This document shows, piece after piece, positions 32,409 through 44,770 of a stretch of DNA of 64,000 nucleotides; positions within the stretch are counted from its first letter, which is position 1, and every line of letters starts with the position of its first letter. The stretch is from Isoetes taiwanensis (Eukaryota; Streptophyta; Lycopodiopsida; Isoetales; Isoetaceae): contig JAJEKV010000057.1 in assembly GCA_021234155.1 (NCBI GenBank), forward strand, positions 6,045,821-6,109,820. The letters run 5' to 3'. Under the pieces are notes generated by a model. That model ran no database searches. It saw only the letters and a program-made list of their open reading frames with translations, and had not been told where the DNA came from. The translations under genes were made by a program, and so were the position numbers.

Positions 32409-34718
32409 TTTAGAGTGTGGGAACACTCCATGCAGCCTCTGGGATGTATGTGAGGCTATCAGAATACATTCCTAAACCCCACAAGCTGAAACTATCGGAA
32501 GTTTCATTAGGAACTTCATGGACCTCACGAAGAGTGAGGCCAAGAGTACGGTCTTTAAGCTTAGCGCGTCCAACCGCAGATCCGGTGAGATAGGCAAGAA
32601 TGGACACCTTAAGCTCCATAACGAAAAACCCATTCCCGTGCGGAAGGATACAGTGAGTGCCGCAAGATTGGGTGGGGAGAAAGACAGTATCCTGCCGCAC
32701 AATTCTGTTGTCGGCAATTGAAACGCAAAACACCGCGTCCGGGGAATTCTGAGATATCATGCTGGAGCCCAGGAGCCATACGCCTTAGTATCTTGCTCTG
32801 CAAATCCAGACTTGCATACACCTCCTTGCTCGTCGGATGCACTGCCACAAAAATCGGCCTCCCAGCACAGGCATACGTCACACATTCATAATCTTTTATC
32901 TCCGGATTTTCGAAATTAAACTTCATCACTTTTACCAGATGCCCGCTGCCCTTGCACGTGGTCCATATGTTGCCTCCTTCCTCATCTTCAATTACAACAT
33001 GAGGGCCCCAAATAGATTGAGGGAGATCAATGCTCTGTTTTACCTCAGGCGCCGTGGCAAGATCATCTGCATGAGGATCGATGAAGAGAAGCTTGGACTC
33101 AAACTGCAGAGTTGCCCATAAGAACCCGGGCCTTTTTTTGGATGCAAACAATCCATGTAATCCAGCATATTTTGAGCTTCCCATTGGAAAGCGTTGCACT
33201 CCTATCGGCCTTCCGGAAGTTGTATCCAACTCTATCTTCAGCAGTCCACTACAATCTTGCTGAGAGATGATAAGAAATCTCTCGCCAATTGCCACAATCT
33301 CATGAGTTTGCCTCGTACCTGGAAGTGGGTATTCGATCACTGCTTTTGTGCCCGTACTTTATGAGATGGAGTGAGAAAATTCCCATTAGACTCTAGCGTT
33401 GCCATTCTGGGAGATGAAGTGAGAACATTCCCATCCATCTATGGAATTTATACAATTAGCAGTGCGCAATGTAAAACGGATGTTCTCAAGTTCAGCACAT
33501 TTCTCACGTTCAACTTAAACTGGGCCCAATGGGCCGACTTGACGTTGTCTCATTCTTTGGTAATTGATCAATGCGTTCGGTGCTCATGCTTGATGTGCCA
33601 TTCTGGGATGTGAAGTGAGAACATTCCCATCTATCTATGCAATTTATACAAGTTAATCGTCCTTGGTTAACAGCGTGCAATGTAAAACGTAGATTTCTCA
33701 CGTTCAGCCCATTTATCACGTTCAGTAAACTGGGCCCAATGGGCGGACTTGACTGAGTAGTCATGAGAATTTATGGGCCGAGGACTAGACTGAGCGGCGT
33801 TGTAATTTATACAAGTCAATCTCTTTTGGTATAACAGTGTGCAACATATATTGTCGTATATTGTCACGTTCACTAAACTGGCCCAATGGGCATATTTGTC
33901 ATGGAACAATTGAATTTGAAATTGAAAATATTCCGAATAAGTTAAGTGTCTTGCAAGAAATTTAGGATGTTATACAAATCCTCCATTCTATCATTACCTA
34001 ACCAAACAGCAAGGAATCATGTGATGATGCCTAAGAAGTTTTTGTAACATGTTCTAGATATTTTGTGGAGGTGTGGCCAAGATTAAAGGCCTATAATTCA
34101 ACTACTATGGTCGGCAATCAACTCGCATGTATAATTGTGGCGCCAAATGTGCCCATGCCCAAAAGCTCATTTTTTCATTGCATATTTAAAACCCTCTACT
34201 CGTGATCCTCATGCACCATTTTAGGAGAATACAAATACATGCATATGGCAATTGTGGTTACATAAAGTTTGGTTTGTTGCAATTCTGAAATATCCGCCAA
34301 TCCTAGACTGCCACGTGTACACATATCAATTCCGGAATTACAACTTAGTTACATTTTTTAAAGTTAGTTACATTCTTATGTTTCATTTTTTTTACTGAAC
34401 ATTCTGATGTTAGTTACTTACATTCTGATGTTTTAACTGAACATTATACAGTCTAATCAAAATTACAATGATCAAGAAATAGTTTATATACACAGATCAT
34501 GGAATTACATAGATGATCACAGATGATCATGAAATTACACAAAATATCAAAAGATCATGGAATTACAGAGAACTATAGGTGTCTTTACAAGCTGGAACAA
34601 AAAAAAAATCAACAAAAGCACGAGTTCTTCGCGATCTTTGGCCGATCTTGCAAAAACAGGAGGAAAAATCCAAAGTTAGTAGAAGAAAAAGAAAACAAAA
34701 ATGAGTCAGAGCCGTCCT
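32377..34718. repeat. Segmental duplication, block A
   Basis: Homologous to 46789-49612 in the same orientation. Identity extends across the Vgb-like gene and about 1.35 kb upstream of it, ending at GAGCCGTCCTAGG in both. Block B has additional tandem copies of a unit of about 88 bp and the segment deleted in A. Confidence 0.9.
32410..33370 (-). pseudogene. Vgb-like beta-propeller gene, copy A (deleted)
   Basis: Minus strand; near-identical to copy B at 46814-48140. Compared with B it lacks 296 bp (B positions about 47189-47484), which removes a propeller portion and shifts frame. It also has a one-base loss near 33345 that detaches the N terminus. Remaining motifs: IWTTCKGSGHLVKVM and FVAVHPTSKEVYASLDLQS. 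The intact C-terminal end (SVPTL stop at 32410) is better preserved here than in B. Confidence 0.8.
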
Positions 34719-35329
34719 AGGAAAAACTCCTTCTCTCAGAAGAAGGAAGTGCGTAAACTAAGTATAGTACCAAAGAATGCTATAGATTCTCCTCCTGAGC
34801 AAGAGTTTTAATCTCTTATTATTGCTAACTAAGACTTTTTCTGTATTGCTTTTAAATTGGTTTTCTCTATTGTAGATTGATTTTCTTGAATATTTTGAAT
34901 CTGGAGCAAGCCTAACTACAATATCAAGTTTTGAATCCTTACCACCCACCAGATAAGATTTCATCTTTATATCCACATTGTTTGAGCATGAGATTTGCCT
35001 TTGCTTCTTTTGTATCAGAACTTACCAGAATTTAGGTTTAAATTTGCAGCACCTAAAGCATGAGATGGTTCTCGCATTTGAACTATAGTTGATGATGAAA
35101 ACTTTTCAAACTCTAATGTTTTGGAAGCAGTTCTCATGTTTTTGGAATTGAAAAAGCATCAGCTGAATGAGCTTAAGAATTAGGAGGAAAATAATGTTTC
35201 AGAGATCTTAATGTGTTAGATTGTTAGAGATAATGGTTCAGCAAAGGTTCGAATCCTCTGAGCTCCCTTTTGTTATTCAAAAAATTGTTGCACTTGAATT
35301 TTTGTATTTTAGAAAATGTCGCGCTGCCA
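34719..35329. other. AT-rich intergenic DNA
   Basis: No gene recognised. GGTTCGAATCC (about 35246-35256) matches a Pol III B box but no tRNA cloverleaf or A box fits around it. Confidence 0.4.
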
Positions 35330-35690
35330 CATAGCATAAGCAATAAATCACTGGTCATTTATAGTTTTCAACTTGTTAAGAAACCATTGCATTCTACTGG
35401 AAAACCCAACAATAAAACAATAGTGATTTATAGTTTTTAATTTTTGAAGAAACCATTGCATTCCCACTACATGCTAAGCAATAAAACACCAGTGATTTGT
35501 AGTTTTTAATTTGTTAAGAAACCATTGCATTCTACTAGAAAACTATTATGGTTTGACAATCACACGCTAGTGATTTATAGTTGTTTAACTTGTTAAAAAA
35601 CCATCGGAAAACCAAGCAATAAAACACCACTGATTTATAGTTTTTAATTTGTTAAGAAACCATTGCATTCTACTGGAAAACCATTATGGT
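35330..35690. repeat. Tandem repeat of about 80-110 bp units
   Basis: Four to five degenerate copies containing AGTGATTTATAGTTTTTAA, TTGTTAAGAAACCATTGC and CTACTGGAAAAC. The array borders and truncates the 3' end of the transposase-like gene at 35684. Confidence 0.85.
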
Positions 35691-35965
35691 TTGACAATAA
35701 CATGTAGCTCATGGTGATATCTTGGTAGGAAATAGAATGGCCGGGCAGATTTGAATTGGCTAGAACAACCATCTGACCAAACTATATGCCTGGAGAAATC
35801 TACACCATTTGATACAAGCCATGAATTGTGCGTTCTAAGACAGTGCTGCACAAAAAGAGTGTCATGAAGCTTGTCATCACTCAAGTAAAAATGGGTTTCC
35901 TTCAATAGCTTTCTGATCCCAGAACTGATGTCCATCCTGTACGTGATGTGGACGAGAATTGTTAT

Positions 35966-36515
35966 CATTAGGGATTTTTTGAGATCATAAAAGGGCCTTC
36001 TAAGAACTGCTGACTAAGCTATATGAACTACCAATCAGAAAACAGAACTGGTAATCCAGTCAGCAAAACAGTTATAACTAACTCAGTGGATCACATTTTC
36101 TAGCATAATTGTTGATAGAAAAGTCCAAATGAGCTCTTGTTTGGGGCAATAGATAGATCTCATTGAGATCTTTCCAACCTTAGGTGGTTTGCATATTTTT
36201 TAGCCCCGTAGGATAGTAAAAAATGGTAAAAACCATATTTGTTGGAGTTTTGACAATCATAAGTGGTTAAAATATGTGCAAAGCACCTAAGGTTGGAAAG
36301 ATCTCAACGAGATCTATCTATTGCACTAAACGAGAGTTCATTTGGACTTTTCTATCAATAGTTATGCTAGAAAATGTGATCCAGTGAGTTAGTTATAACA
36401 GTTTTGCTGACTGGACCCGTCAGGCTCTGATTTCTGATTGGTAGTTCATTTATCTTCATTTTGCTTAGTTGGCATGTTTTGAAGGCCCTTTTTTAATCTC
36501 AAAAAAACCCTAATG
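35966..36515. mobile_element. 550 bp inverted-repeat element with CATTAGGG...CCCTAATG ends
   Basis: Long imperfect inverted arms of about 250 bp (CATTAGGGATTTTTTGAG... paired with ...CTCAAAAAAACCCTAATG). Inner pairs such as AAGATCTCAACGAGATC also match. Removing exactly 35966-36515 joins the transposase-like frame without a shift. No target duplication is seen. A foldback MITE is the likeliest identity. Confidence 0.8.
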
Positions 36516-36560
36516 CTGGTCATTGTGCCAATGCTGGCTTTGAACCTCCCTTTGTATTTT

Positions 36561-39345
36561 CATTAGAGAAAATATGGGGTTTCATATGGTCCCAATATGA
36601 ATATTCAAAAAATCCACGTCAGACTTTTGCTCTAGCCAATAGGAGTTTAGACTCTTTGTTTCTAATGCATAATACGTGGCATAGAATTATATAGTTATTG
36701 TGAGGTAGCCTCCATATGTGCTTCTATAGTTTTTGAATGTTGGGCCATAAGATTGCCCCAAATCTAAGAAGCTCATTTTCCAAAATGTACATCTCTTTTC
36801 TCGAAAACTCTTTCAAAACCTTTTCGCGCGTTTTGCTTAGAATTAAATGCTGCTTATTTCGTTTAGGGCTTTGGAGGCAAGGTTGCCGAATGCCGATTTG
36901 AGGCAAATGTTGCCGCTTTGGAGGCAAGCTCTTGCGGATTCAACCATTTGAGTTGCCGTTTTGAAGGCAAGCTCTTGCCGATTCAACCATTTGAGCTAAT
37001 ATTTAAAGGTAATATGGTAGTGAAGCATTCATTTCTTCTTTCATTTCTTTTCAAATGTTATCTGAGTTTATCTTCTTCTGTAGAGACAATGGCCAATCTT
37101 AGAGCAGAGACAAAGGCTGCGGTTTTGAGAAATAAAAGCACTCCAAAATGCAAATCGATTGATTATGGTTTTGAGAAATAACATCACTCCAAAATGCAAA
37201 TCGATAATTCCTGATGGTTCATGATTACAACAGTCTTGAAGATTCGTGCTTAAAGGAGTTTGTTGGCAGACCTGGAGGTATCATAGTAATGGAGGTCTTT
37301 GTGAACCACACATATGATGCTCAAGCTATGGAAAGGGGAACAATATCTCAAATTGTTTACAATTAGCTCTTCTGTAAACAATATATTTGAGTTGTTGACA
37401 TGGGCTGTTGCAACCATCTAATTATGGCACGCAAGTTGAATCTCATTCTTGTGCTACAGAATATGAAGCAGAACTAAGACTGCAGAATATTATTTACTAC
37501 TTACAGGTGGTTTTGCAATGTTCGAGTAATATCTTGGTGTAAATATCTTCTTATACTATTTACAAGTGATTTTGCAGTGTATACTATTATCTTATTTGCA
37601 GAATGTATGGGCAATTGCAACTTCATTTAATCATGATAATACTAAGCTGATTCTTTGATCAGACCGCAAGCTAATTCTCATTCTTATGCTCTGAAATATT
37701 TTTTTTATGTCCATTTTATCTTTCTGCAAGCAGTAGATGATGAAATTGTCTGTCCAAAGATTAGATTTATCTATTGTGATGATAGCTACTTGATTCTGGA
37801 AATATGATAATTCATTCACAACGTTTTGTGTCAACTTGAAGTGGATTTTGTGTCATATTTTAAGTATTTTACAATATCGACTACAGATATCTGCTCATAC
37901 TTCCTCTTATTTGCAGAACAAGGTGAACTCAAATAACATTGGAACGAATGAAAGAAGGAATAAATCAACATGTTGTATTTCTATTTTGCTGCATGAACTA
38001 CTTGGATACTCCTTTGCTAATGTACATCCATCATCCTAATGACTTGGATTCCATGCCGATGAGCCATTTGCTGCCATTCATGTTCACATTAGGTCTGCCA
38101 AAGAGCCCACCTTGGCAGTGCATTGAACTGCAAATTACAACACCGTTTTAAGATCAAACTTTAAAATAGATTGAAAAGTGAACTCCTCAACAAACCTGAT
38201 GTTAGGATCAAATGTTAGATGGTTCATCATAAGATAGTTAGCACAGTACCAATATATCTCTTTGCAAATGAATGATCTTAATAATTTGCAAAAGTGTAAA
38301 AGAGATCTATAGATTTTTAATCTCCATGAAATAATGAACTGCAACTAATATTAGCAATGGGATTTGAACCCACAAAATCCTTGAATCTTTAAGCCATATA
38401 TTGCTTTTAAACACATCAGAGTAGATTGTAGGCTGAGATAAGAGATCTACAATGAGATTGCTTCAAATTTACATGTAAACTTCCAATACTCATCCAACAA
38501 GACCAGAATGATTCCTGCAAGAATGAAGAACTTGACGTGCAGATCGTTATTGGATCTGTCTTCCTTGTCAAGCAAATAAATCATGGGTCTGCCTTGTGTA
38601 TACATATTATCAATGGCACATATGATCGTGGCCATTACAACCACAAAAAAAGCCTGTAGGCAACTAAAAAAAGTAACATCACTGTAGGCTCAGACTTTAC
38701 CTCGTATTCAAACAATAGCAGTCTCATATCACGCTGAAAAGTACCGATATCAGAGGCAATCTCCATGACCGTTATATCAGAGGCAACCTCCACCACTGTT
38801 GTGTGAGAAGCCTTTCGAAACCTTAAAGGAAGAAACCCAAAGCCTAGAAACAACTAGTGAAAACCAGAGCTCTGCCATTGTTTCTAACTAGTATTTTAAG
38901 AATTCATCTCTTCTATGGCGGTGCGTATTCATCCCAGATGAGAAGACAGATGAGAAGAGACGGTTTGCCATTTGATAGACGGTGAATTGAATGCATTCGG
39001 TGGATTTGTGCGCGCTTTAATACTTTCACTTAAGTTACCAAAACTTTAATACAATCTTTCACACATTATTTGGTAAACCTCGGGAAGTGGCACATTTTGG
39101 GATGGAAAAGATTTACAACTTAAGATCTCCCCAATTAACTCACACGAATATGGCATCCACGTGGCAGCAAGGAAGTAGAAAAAGGAATAAAAGATTCGAA
39201 AGGGGGTGGAAAAGATCTTACGGATTTGCTATATTAATGCCAAAAATTGACCCATAGCCTCATATTATATTTTACCAAAAACTATAATAAAAATAATTTC
39301 TAATTTCTTAGGGGGCCCTTTGGAGACCCCATATTTTCTCTAATG
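36561..39345. mobile_element. 2.8 kb element with CATTAGAG...CTCTAATG terminal inverted repeats
   Basis: Termini CATTAGAGAAAATATGGGGT (36561-36580) and its reverse complement at 39326-39345 with about one mismatch. Exact removal rejoins the transposase-like coding sequence in frame. No clear duplication of host bases (an 8 bp alternative with 6 matches, GTATTTTC versus GTATGTTG, needs shorter ends). The interior has no recognised transposase. A minus-strand stretch at 38447-38853 has hydrophobic frames (FFILAGIILVLLDEYW) of unknown identity. Confidence 0.7.
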
Positions 39346-39599
39346 TATGTTGTAATTCTCTGCAAAATCAATTACAGAAACAATGGTGCCATCTTGGATA
39401 TTGTCCAGGCAACTCCTGAATTGCATGGCCTGCCATCTAGCCCTGTAATTGTGTGGCACGAATATCTTCAATGTGGAACACAGATATGAAATGAAATCCT
39501 TCACTGCCGTTCTCTTGTAAGACAATCTAAGGACTGGCTTTGGTCCTTTCTTTTTTTTCCCCTTGCCATTTGAGGTCTCGTCTTGTCTTTGCCTTGACC

Positions 39600-39810
39600 A
39601 GGTCCCACCAGCTTCCTTGGATTTCTTACTTTTGTTTCCCTTCTTCTCAACTTGTGTTTGCGGCTTCAGTCGTGGTCCCACCAGCTACCTTTGGATTTCT
39701 TACTTTTGTTTCCATTCTTCTCAACTTGTGTTGCTGCAGCCTTCAGTCAGTGTCCCACCACTACCTTGGATTTCTTACTTTTTGTTTCCCTTCTTGGTGG
39801 CATTGGCTCT
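39600..39810 (-). repeat. Triplicated unit of about 76 bp in the transposase-like gene
   Basis: Three copies containing TTGGATTTCTTACTTTTG and CCCACCA. On the minus strand they code a Lys/Ser-rich linker (GNKSKKSKE). Confidence 0.8.
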
Positions 39811-40759
39811 TTTCTTTTCTCTCGCCCACCACGGCACCTCCTTGGTAACGCTATCACGCAACTCCACCGGCTTTCTTCGTCTCCACTAGAATCAGAATAA
39901 GGTCTCAGAAAGTTGAAAGCACAAAAGCAAGATTCACCGGATGGCGGCATATATCGAGAATGTTTCAAAGATGCAATAAAGAGAGTATTACCTTTTCAAA
40001 CGTCTTCCATTCAAGCAAGAACTCATGATTCTCTCTTTCTCTTGGACATATAGGAAGACTTTTTATGCCACACTTCTGGCATGTCTGCATCAAGCAGTCA
40101 TGTTTATACCATTCTTCACCCTCGCTCTTGTTGCAAACCCACGGACCCTCCAGGCTCCTCACCGGTTGAGTCATACGTATGTTGGCTGGCCAGATACTTC
40201 TCACCAGGTCCACAGACCTCGCAGGTGCACTTGCACTCTTCACCATGAAATCCAGTTTTCGCTGACCTTAATGCATTCAGGGCTACCCTGGCATACTCCA
40301 ACTTCATATCGTATATACAACAACAGGTTTCCCTTTCTGATACTTTCTTTACATAAATAGGCTTCAACTTCTCGAAAGCCTTTAAGCAAACAGGGTGCCT
40401 TTTTGTATTGTTGAAATAGCTGCAGCTGAATGGTGGCCGTTGGTTAGAAATATTTATGCAATAATAGCAAAAAAAAATTTATATGGAAACTTATACCTGT
40501 GTGACCTCCATAAGGTGCAAGGGATAAGAGATAAGAAATTCGGAAGCCTGACTCTCCAACAGTGTTCACAACATCTTTCTTGCAAGGAGAGACTCTGCTA
40601 TTTTGTTTCCAGAATTCTGTTATGCTTTGCTTGCAAGCAGGGGTGAGAGAATCGCACCTCAACCTCCTTTGGAAGCAAGACCACGGACCATTTCCAAGGA
40701 CGGCTTCCGATTTTCTTAATGCAGCAGTTGCAATTGTTGACCTCATGCAACCTATCATA

Positions 40760-41770
40760 AGAAATATTGCACATTAATCAATGAACATATCCCAGCCAGC
40801 ATCACTCAGCAGATACAAGCACTTAAAAGCATTGTGAAGCACAGGCATGAAAGCAAGAATTAGATGTACCTAACAACCCTGCTATAGTGGAATTGCATCT
40901 CGATTTTGTGGAAGAAGCCATCACCAGTGTCGAGGTTCTGGCTCTCCAAATATCATGGTTCCTTTGCCTCTTTGTGGCTGCCATTATCTGTTTCAAGTTG
41001 TTGAGCAAAGATCCCCCACGCCTTGCACTCCTTTGGATTTGGCAAAATTCCGTGTTCGAGATTTCCATTTAGTGGTGATGAACCACCCTCTTCATCACAT
41101 CGGCCTTGAGTTCGGTGAATGCTTTTTGGTGAGCTTGTTGAAGTAATCAACCACAAGCTTGGCTATTTCTTTTGCCTCGTCTCGCGTGCTTTCGATCCTC
41201 CCCGCTCAACTGCCGCTTTCCTCATCTTATTCCGTGAATCAGTATTCTCTCTTTCTCTCGCATCCAATTTCTTGTAAATTGCGGAGGAAATTGGATCTTC
41301 ACGCCGATATTTCACGTGTTGCATTGACATCCAACAAATCTGGAACACTGTATTGGAATTCATCAGGCCGAAAGTCCAATGCTAAACGTGTGATTGCCTC
41401 CAGGCCGGTATCGGGGAGCCATGAAATTCCCCGAGAGAGGGGAATAAGTGAATTGGAGGGAGAATTTTCGCGCCATGAGGTCGGGTAGTTCTGGGCTCGA
41501 TCGAATTTGCAACGTACTACCACTCGCGCGAAAATCCAGCCAAAATCCCACAATCATTTTCCTAACGGTTCGTTGGTGAGGTGGACGTGCGAGTACATGA
41601 AGGGCGTCAAAAATATGACGGGCAGTTACGCCCACCAGCACCCAAATTAAGCAAAAGCAGGGGTGCTTTAAGCGGGCTAAAACCCTGCTATAAGCATGCT
41701 TCAAGCATGCGTCCGGACGCATGCTTTTGATACCCACCAGCATACTTTTACCCATATTCACCCCTTATTC
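40760..41770. other. Region upstream of the transposase-like gene; 24 bp palindrome at its end
   Basis: Frames at 40823-41068 (minus) and others may be decayed 5' coding sequence; none is recognised. AAGCATGCGTCC and its reverse complement form a perfect palindrome at 41703-41726. The direct repeat CCCACCAGCA occurs at about 41631 and 41734. Confidence 0.4.
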
Positions 41771-41779
41771 CTTAATCTA

Positions 41780-43060
41780 CATCGTACATAAAGTTCCTCG
41801 TTTGTGGGGTATGGATGTATGAAATTTGCTATACTGTATAATAAAATGCAAAATACTATAAGATTTGAGATAATATACTATATGATGTTGATTTTGTACG
41901 TGCACATCATATAAAAACCTTAGGAAAAAAAGTATAAAAATACAAAAACAACCCCCTCTTATAATGCGAGCTACACATGTAAAGCTCTTTCCTTCTCCAT
42001 TTGACCGTGTAGTGTGCCATAATGATTCTGTTTGTGACATTTATCATGGATCATGCATCAGCAACAAATTATCCTGTATCACCAAGAAACACAGACCTAC
42101 TCAGCAAGTGACCCAAGGGAAGAAATGAAGCAGATGATATCTTATAGTCTGTAATAGTATGATTGCTGCAAATAGTATGATTGCTCCAAGGTTGCTTTTT
42201 CTTCTGCTCCAGCACAGTAACATGCTAAACCAGAATGATCCTTAAGCTCTGGGTTTCCAGATATTGAAGGCACATATATCATAGTTGCTATTGTCTGTTT
42301 ATGCATCAATAGTCTTCAGCCGAACATGAATTCAATAGTCCATCATTTTAATCCATTCCTTCCGAATACTCACATTTAGATAATAAAAACAAATATAATG
42401 ATAGATTTTCATGATTGCACAAATTGTTCATCATTATGTGCATCGAACTCTATAGGGGTATTACTGTATAAAATGTATAACATCTCCTCACATCCTCTGT
42501 GCTTATCCGGATCAACTACTTAATGCCTTAGATGCTGTCACAGATTTGTGATTGCCATGTATTTAGGTTGTTCATCATTGACCAAACCCCTTCAAGCATT
42601 CCTGCAAGGAATTCATGCAAAGCCCATGAATCGATGATGATGTTATATAAAAGTATCCGTTCACATTTGAAATTTGTGTTTGCCTTTTAGAGACGCCATC
42701 AATCAGCCCATTGCAAGTTAGCACGTGGGTATAATTGCTTTCTAGCATACATTTTGGAATACATAAACTCATCCATTTTATTTGCATTGCACATGCCTGC
42801 ATCCGTGTTCTAGCAATATCCGCAACCCATTGCACTCTTCCCTTTTAGCAGTTTTCAAGTCTTCCACTTGATTTGCTTTACAGAAATCTTGAATCCGTAA
42901 AAAAAAACCAAAAATAGTGAATAGTGCATTGTTGGCCTATCAATTATGCACTATTATTGCATTCTAAAAGCATCTAGAAAATAAGTAGGCTCCGAAAAAT
43001 TGTTAGAGAATAAGTAGGCTCACCTTCTGAGTTGGGAGCATTGTTGGCCTATCAATTACA
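41780..43060. other. Intergenic DNA, no gene recognised
   Basis: AT-rich. A stretch near 42980-43040 (TAAGTAGGCTCACCTTCTGAGTTGGGAGCATTG in part) recurs at about 46710-46745 just before a Helitron 3' end, so it may be another copy of that Helitron family's 3' part. Confidence 0.4.
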
Positions 43061-43098
43061 CACTACAAGAAATTTATCGCGGCGGCCAAGGCCGCCGC
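43061..43098 (+). mobile_element. CACTA-type transposon terminus
   Basis: CACTACAAGAAA (43061-43072) is the canonical start of plant CACTA (En/Spm) inverted repeats. It is followed by a 9 bp perfect hairpin GCGGCGGCC-AA-GGCCGCCGC (43079-43098). No matching TTCTTGTAGTG end was found in the window, so it is a solo or truncated end. Confidence 0.55.
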
Positions 43099-43782
43099 AA
43101 ACATTTCTTTAGTCCTAAGTCTGTAAAGTTGGCCCGAGTCTATATTCTAGTTTTGTATAGCAATGGATTTATTATAGTCCGCATTGGGACGTAGTTGATC
43201 ATACAACTTATCACAATCTTGTTACAAAGATCACACATGTCAAGAGGAGACTTTTCCTTAAGTACTATTAGGTGCATATTTTTCTATGATGTAATATTCG
43301 TCTTTTCAATCAAGCCTTTCATCAAAATCAAGCGTCGGAACAAACAGGTAAGAACTAACAAGAATTAGGTAATGAACTCGCCGAGTATTATTTTTTGCTG
43401 TGAGCATACAATACGCTCATTAGAAGTTTACTCAATAGTTTCGCCTTCCAAATACACCTGAATTTAGTATGTTGATAAGGCCTATGATGCGAATGTGGAA
43501 TAATCCTGGTAGGCAAGCCAAGGTTACAAGCAAAATGATTTTGAACACGAGTGCTGGTAATGAGCGACATGCGGAGCACATTTGCAGACATTAAAATTGC
43601 AAATTGCAGAGTACTTTTAGTAGACTCAAGATCCAAGGTTGCAACCAGAATGAGTGTTCTCACAGTGTTCTAATATGTGAGCACAATATTGAAGACTTGT
43701 AGTAGTTAAACCGCCAATTGTTGAGTTAGGAACTGTGAAATGGTTGAAAAAGTCCTTATGTGTCATTTTAGCACCAAATATA

Positions 43783-44770
43783 AGGGTGATTTTCTACTAT
43801 AGGTACATTTTAGGACTGTCATATAATTATATGACACCATTTTATGATGCCACATCATGTTTAAGACACGTCTTATTTTTATCATTTTTCTATTCTAACA
43901 AATAAGACATGTCTCAATAATATAAGACATGTCTTAAAAGTTTACATTTTCCACTAAGAATAAATGACATGGAACAAGCGGATAGTGAACAAGCGGAGGT
44001 GTTGGTTGGATGCTTGGAGGTGTTGGTTGGATGCTTGGCATGTCTGGAGAGGAATTCTCATCAATGCCTTGAGAAAGTGGAACGAAAGAGGAATAGCTTG
44101 ATTGGGACATCTAGCTATAAGGCTCAAATCCGGCCATGTTTGGAAAGAAGAGCAAAGCAAGAAGGAAGATTAAAAATTAAGAAAGATTAAAAACTCTACT
44201 TATACAGAGCTAAATTTTGTAGTAAAAATTCTATAAAATGTACAGCATTTTCTAACTTCTTTCAAGAACATCATTGTATCTGTTGCAAATCGATGATCAC
44301 TTAAATTACATGCATGAATTGAATATGGACAATCCAAACAAAATTAAAACTAAAGCTAATGTAAATTTGAATTGAACGTTCTCAGATTGGAAGCCTGAAA
44401 TTCGTAATAAGAAAATACTGACCTCTTTCACAAATCACTTGCAGAATGGCAAAGGCGCTTGTAAAATCGACCGTAGAGAAACAGAGGGGAGTTTTGATGG
44501 AGGGAAACTGCGTGCCCATTTTGGCAAGACTATCCCGCTTTGCAGGTTGCAAATTTCACGGACAGGAGCGTCTCCGATTGGCTGTATCTTTCGGTATTAT
44601 TCTGTTCCGGGGGATTTCCCCCGGAAGAAAATGGGACTACAAGTCTGTACGGAACGGATTTAGGACGTGTCCGATTTGATGTAGTAGAAAACCAGACTTT
44701 TTTTTTTTTCTGATGTGGCACGATGGTATTAGCTAAAAAATAAGACATTTAGGTAGTGGAAAATCACCCT
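43783..44770. mobile_element. TIR element of about 1 kb
   Basis: AGGGTGATTTTCTACTA at 43783 and the reverse complement AGGGTGATTTTCCACTAC ending at 44770; subterminal parts also pair loosely. The interior holds a 21 bp tandem doublet (AGGTGTTGGTTGGATGCTTGG, about 43996-44040), a 22 bp near-palindrome TTCCGGGGGA-TT-TCCCCCGGAA (about 44604) and no recognised gene. Superfamily unclear. Confidence 0.5.

Larger units (their letters stand above)
35684..40758 (-). pseudogene. Transposase-like gene split by two insertions
   Basis: Minus strand. N-terminal part at about 40758-40444 (FWKQNSRVSPCKKDVV); 40367-40116 (ETCCCIYDMKLEYARVALN); a Cys-rich zinc-binding-like part CKCTCEVCGP and CLMQTCQKCGIKSLP (40246-39965). 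A Lys-rich linker made by a short tandem repeat follows, then ISYLCSTLKIFVPHNYRARW and VSVIDFAENYNI (to 39346). It continues at 36560-36516 (IQREVQSQHWHNDQ) and 35965-35684 (ITILVHITYR, FYLSDDKLHDTLFVQHC, HIVWSDGCSSQFKSARPF). The conserved acidic spots VIDFAEN, SDD and WSDG look like a DDE/RNase H-type integrase fold found in transposase-like proteins of plants and animals. The C terminus is truncated by tandem repeats, and frame shifts occur in the N-terminal half. Confidence 0.6.

Noticed and set aside
35230-35270. Possible tRNA gene around GGTTCGAATCC
   Set aside because: No cloverleaf arms or A box in the expected place.
38340-38440. Reverse-strand tRNA-like GGGTTCAAATCCC near 38350
   Set aside because: Only the T-arm part is convincing; the rest does not fold as a tRNA. 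Could be a SINE remnant, but unsupported.
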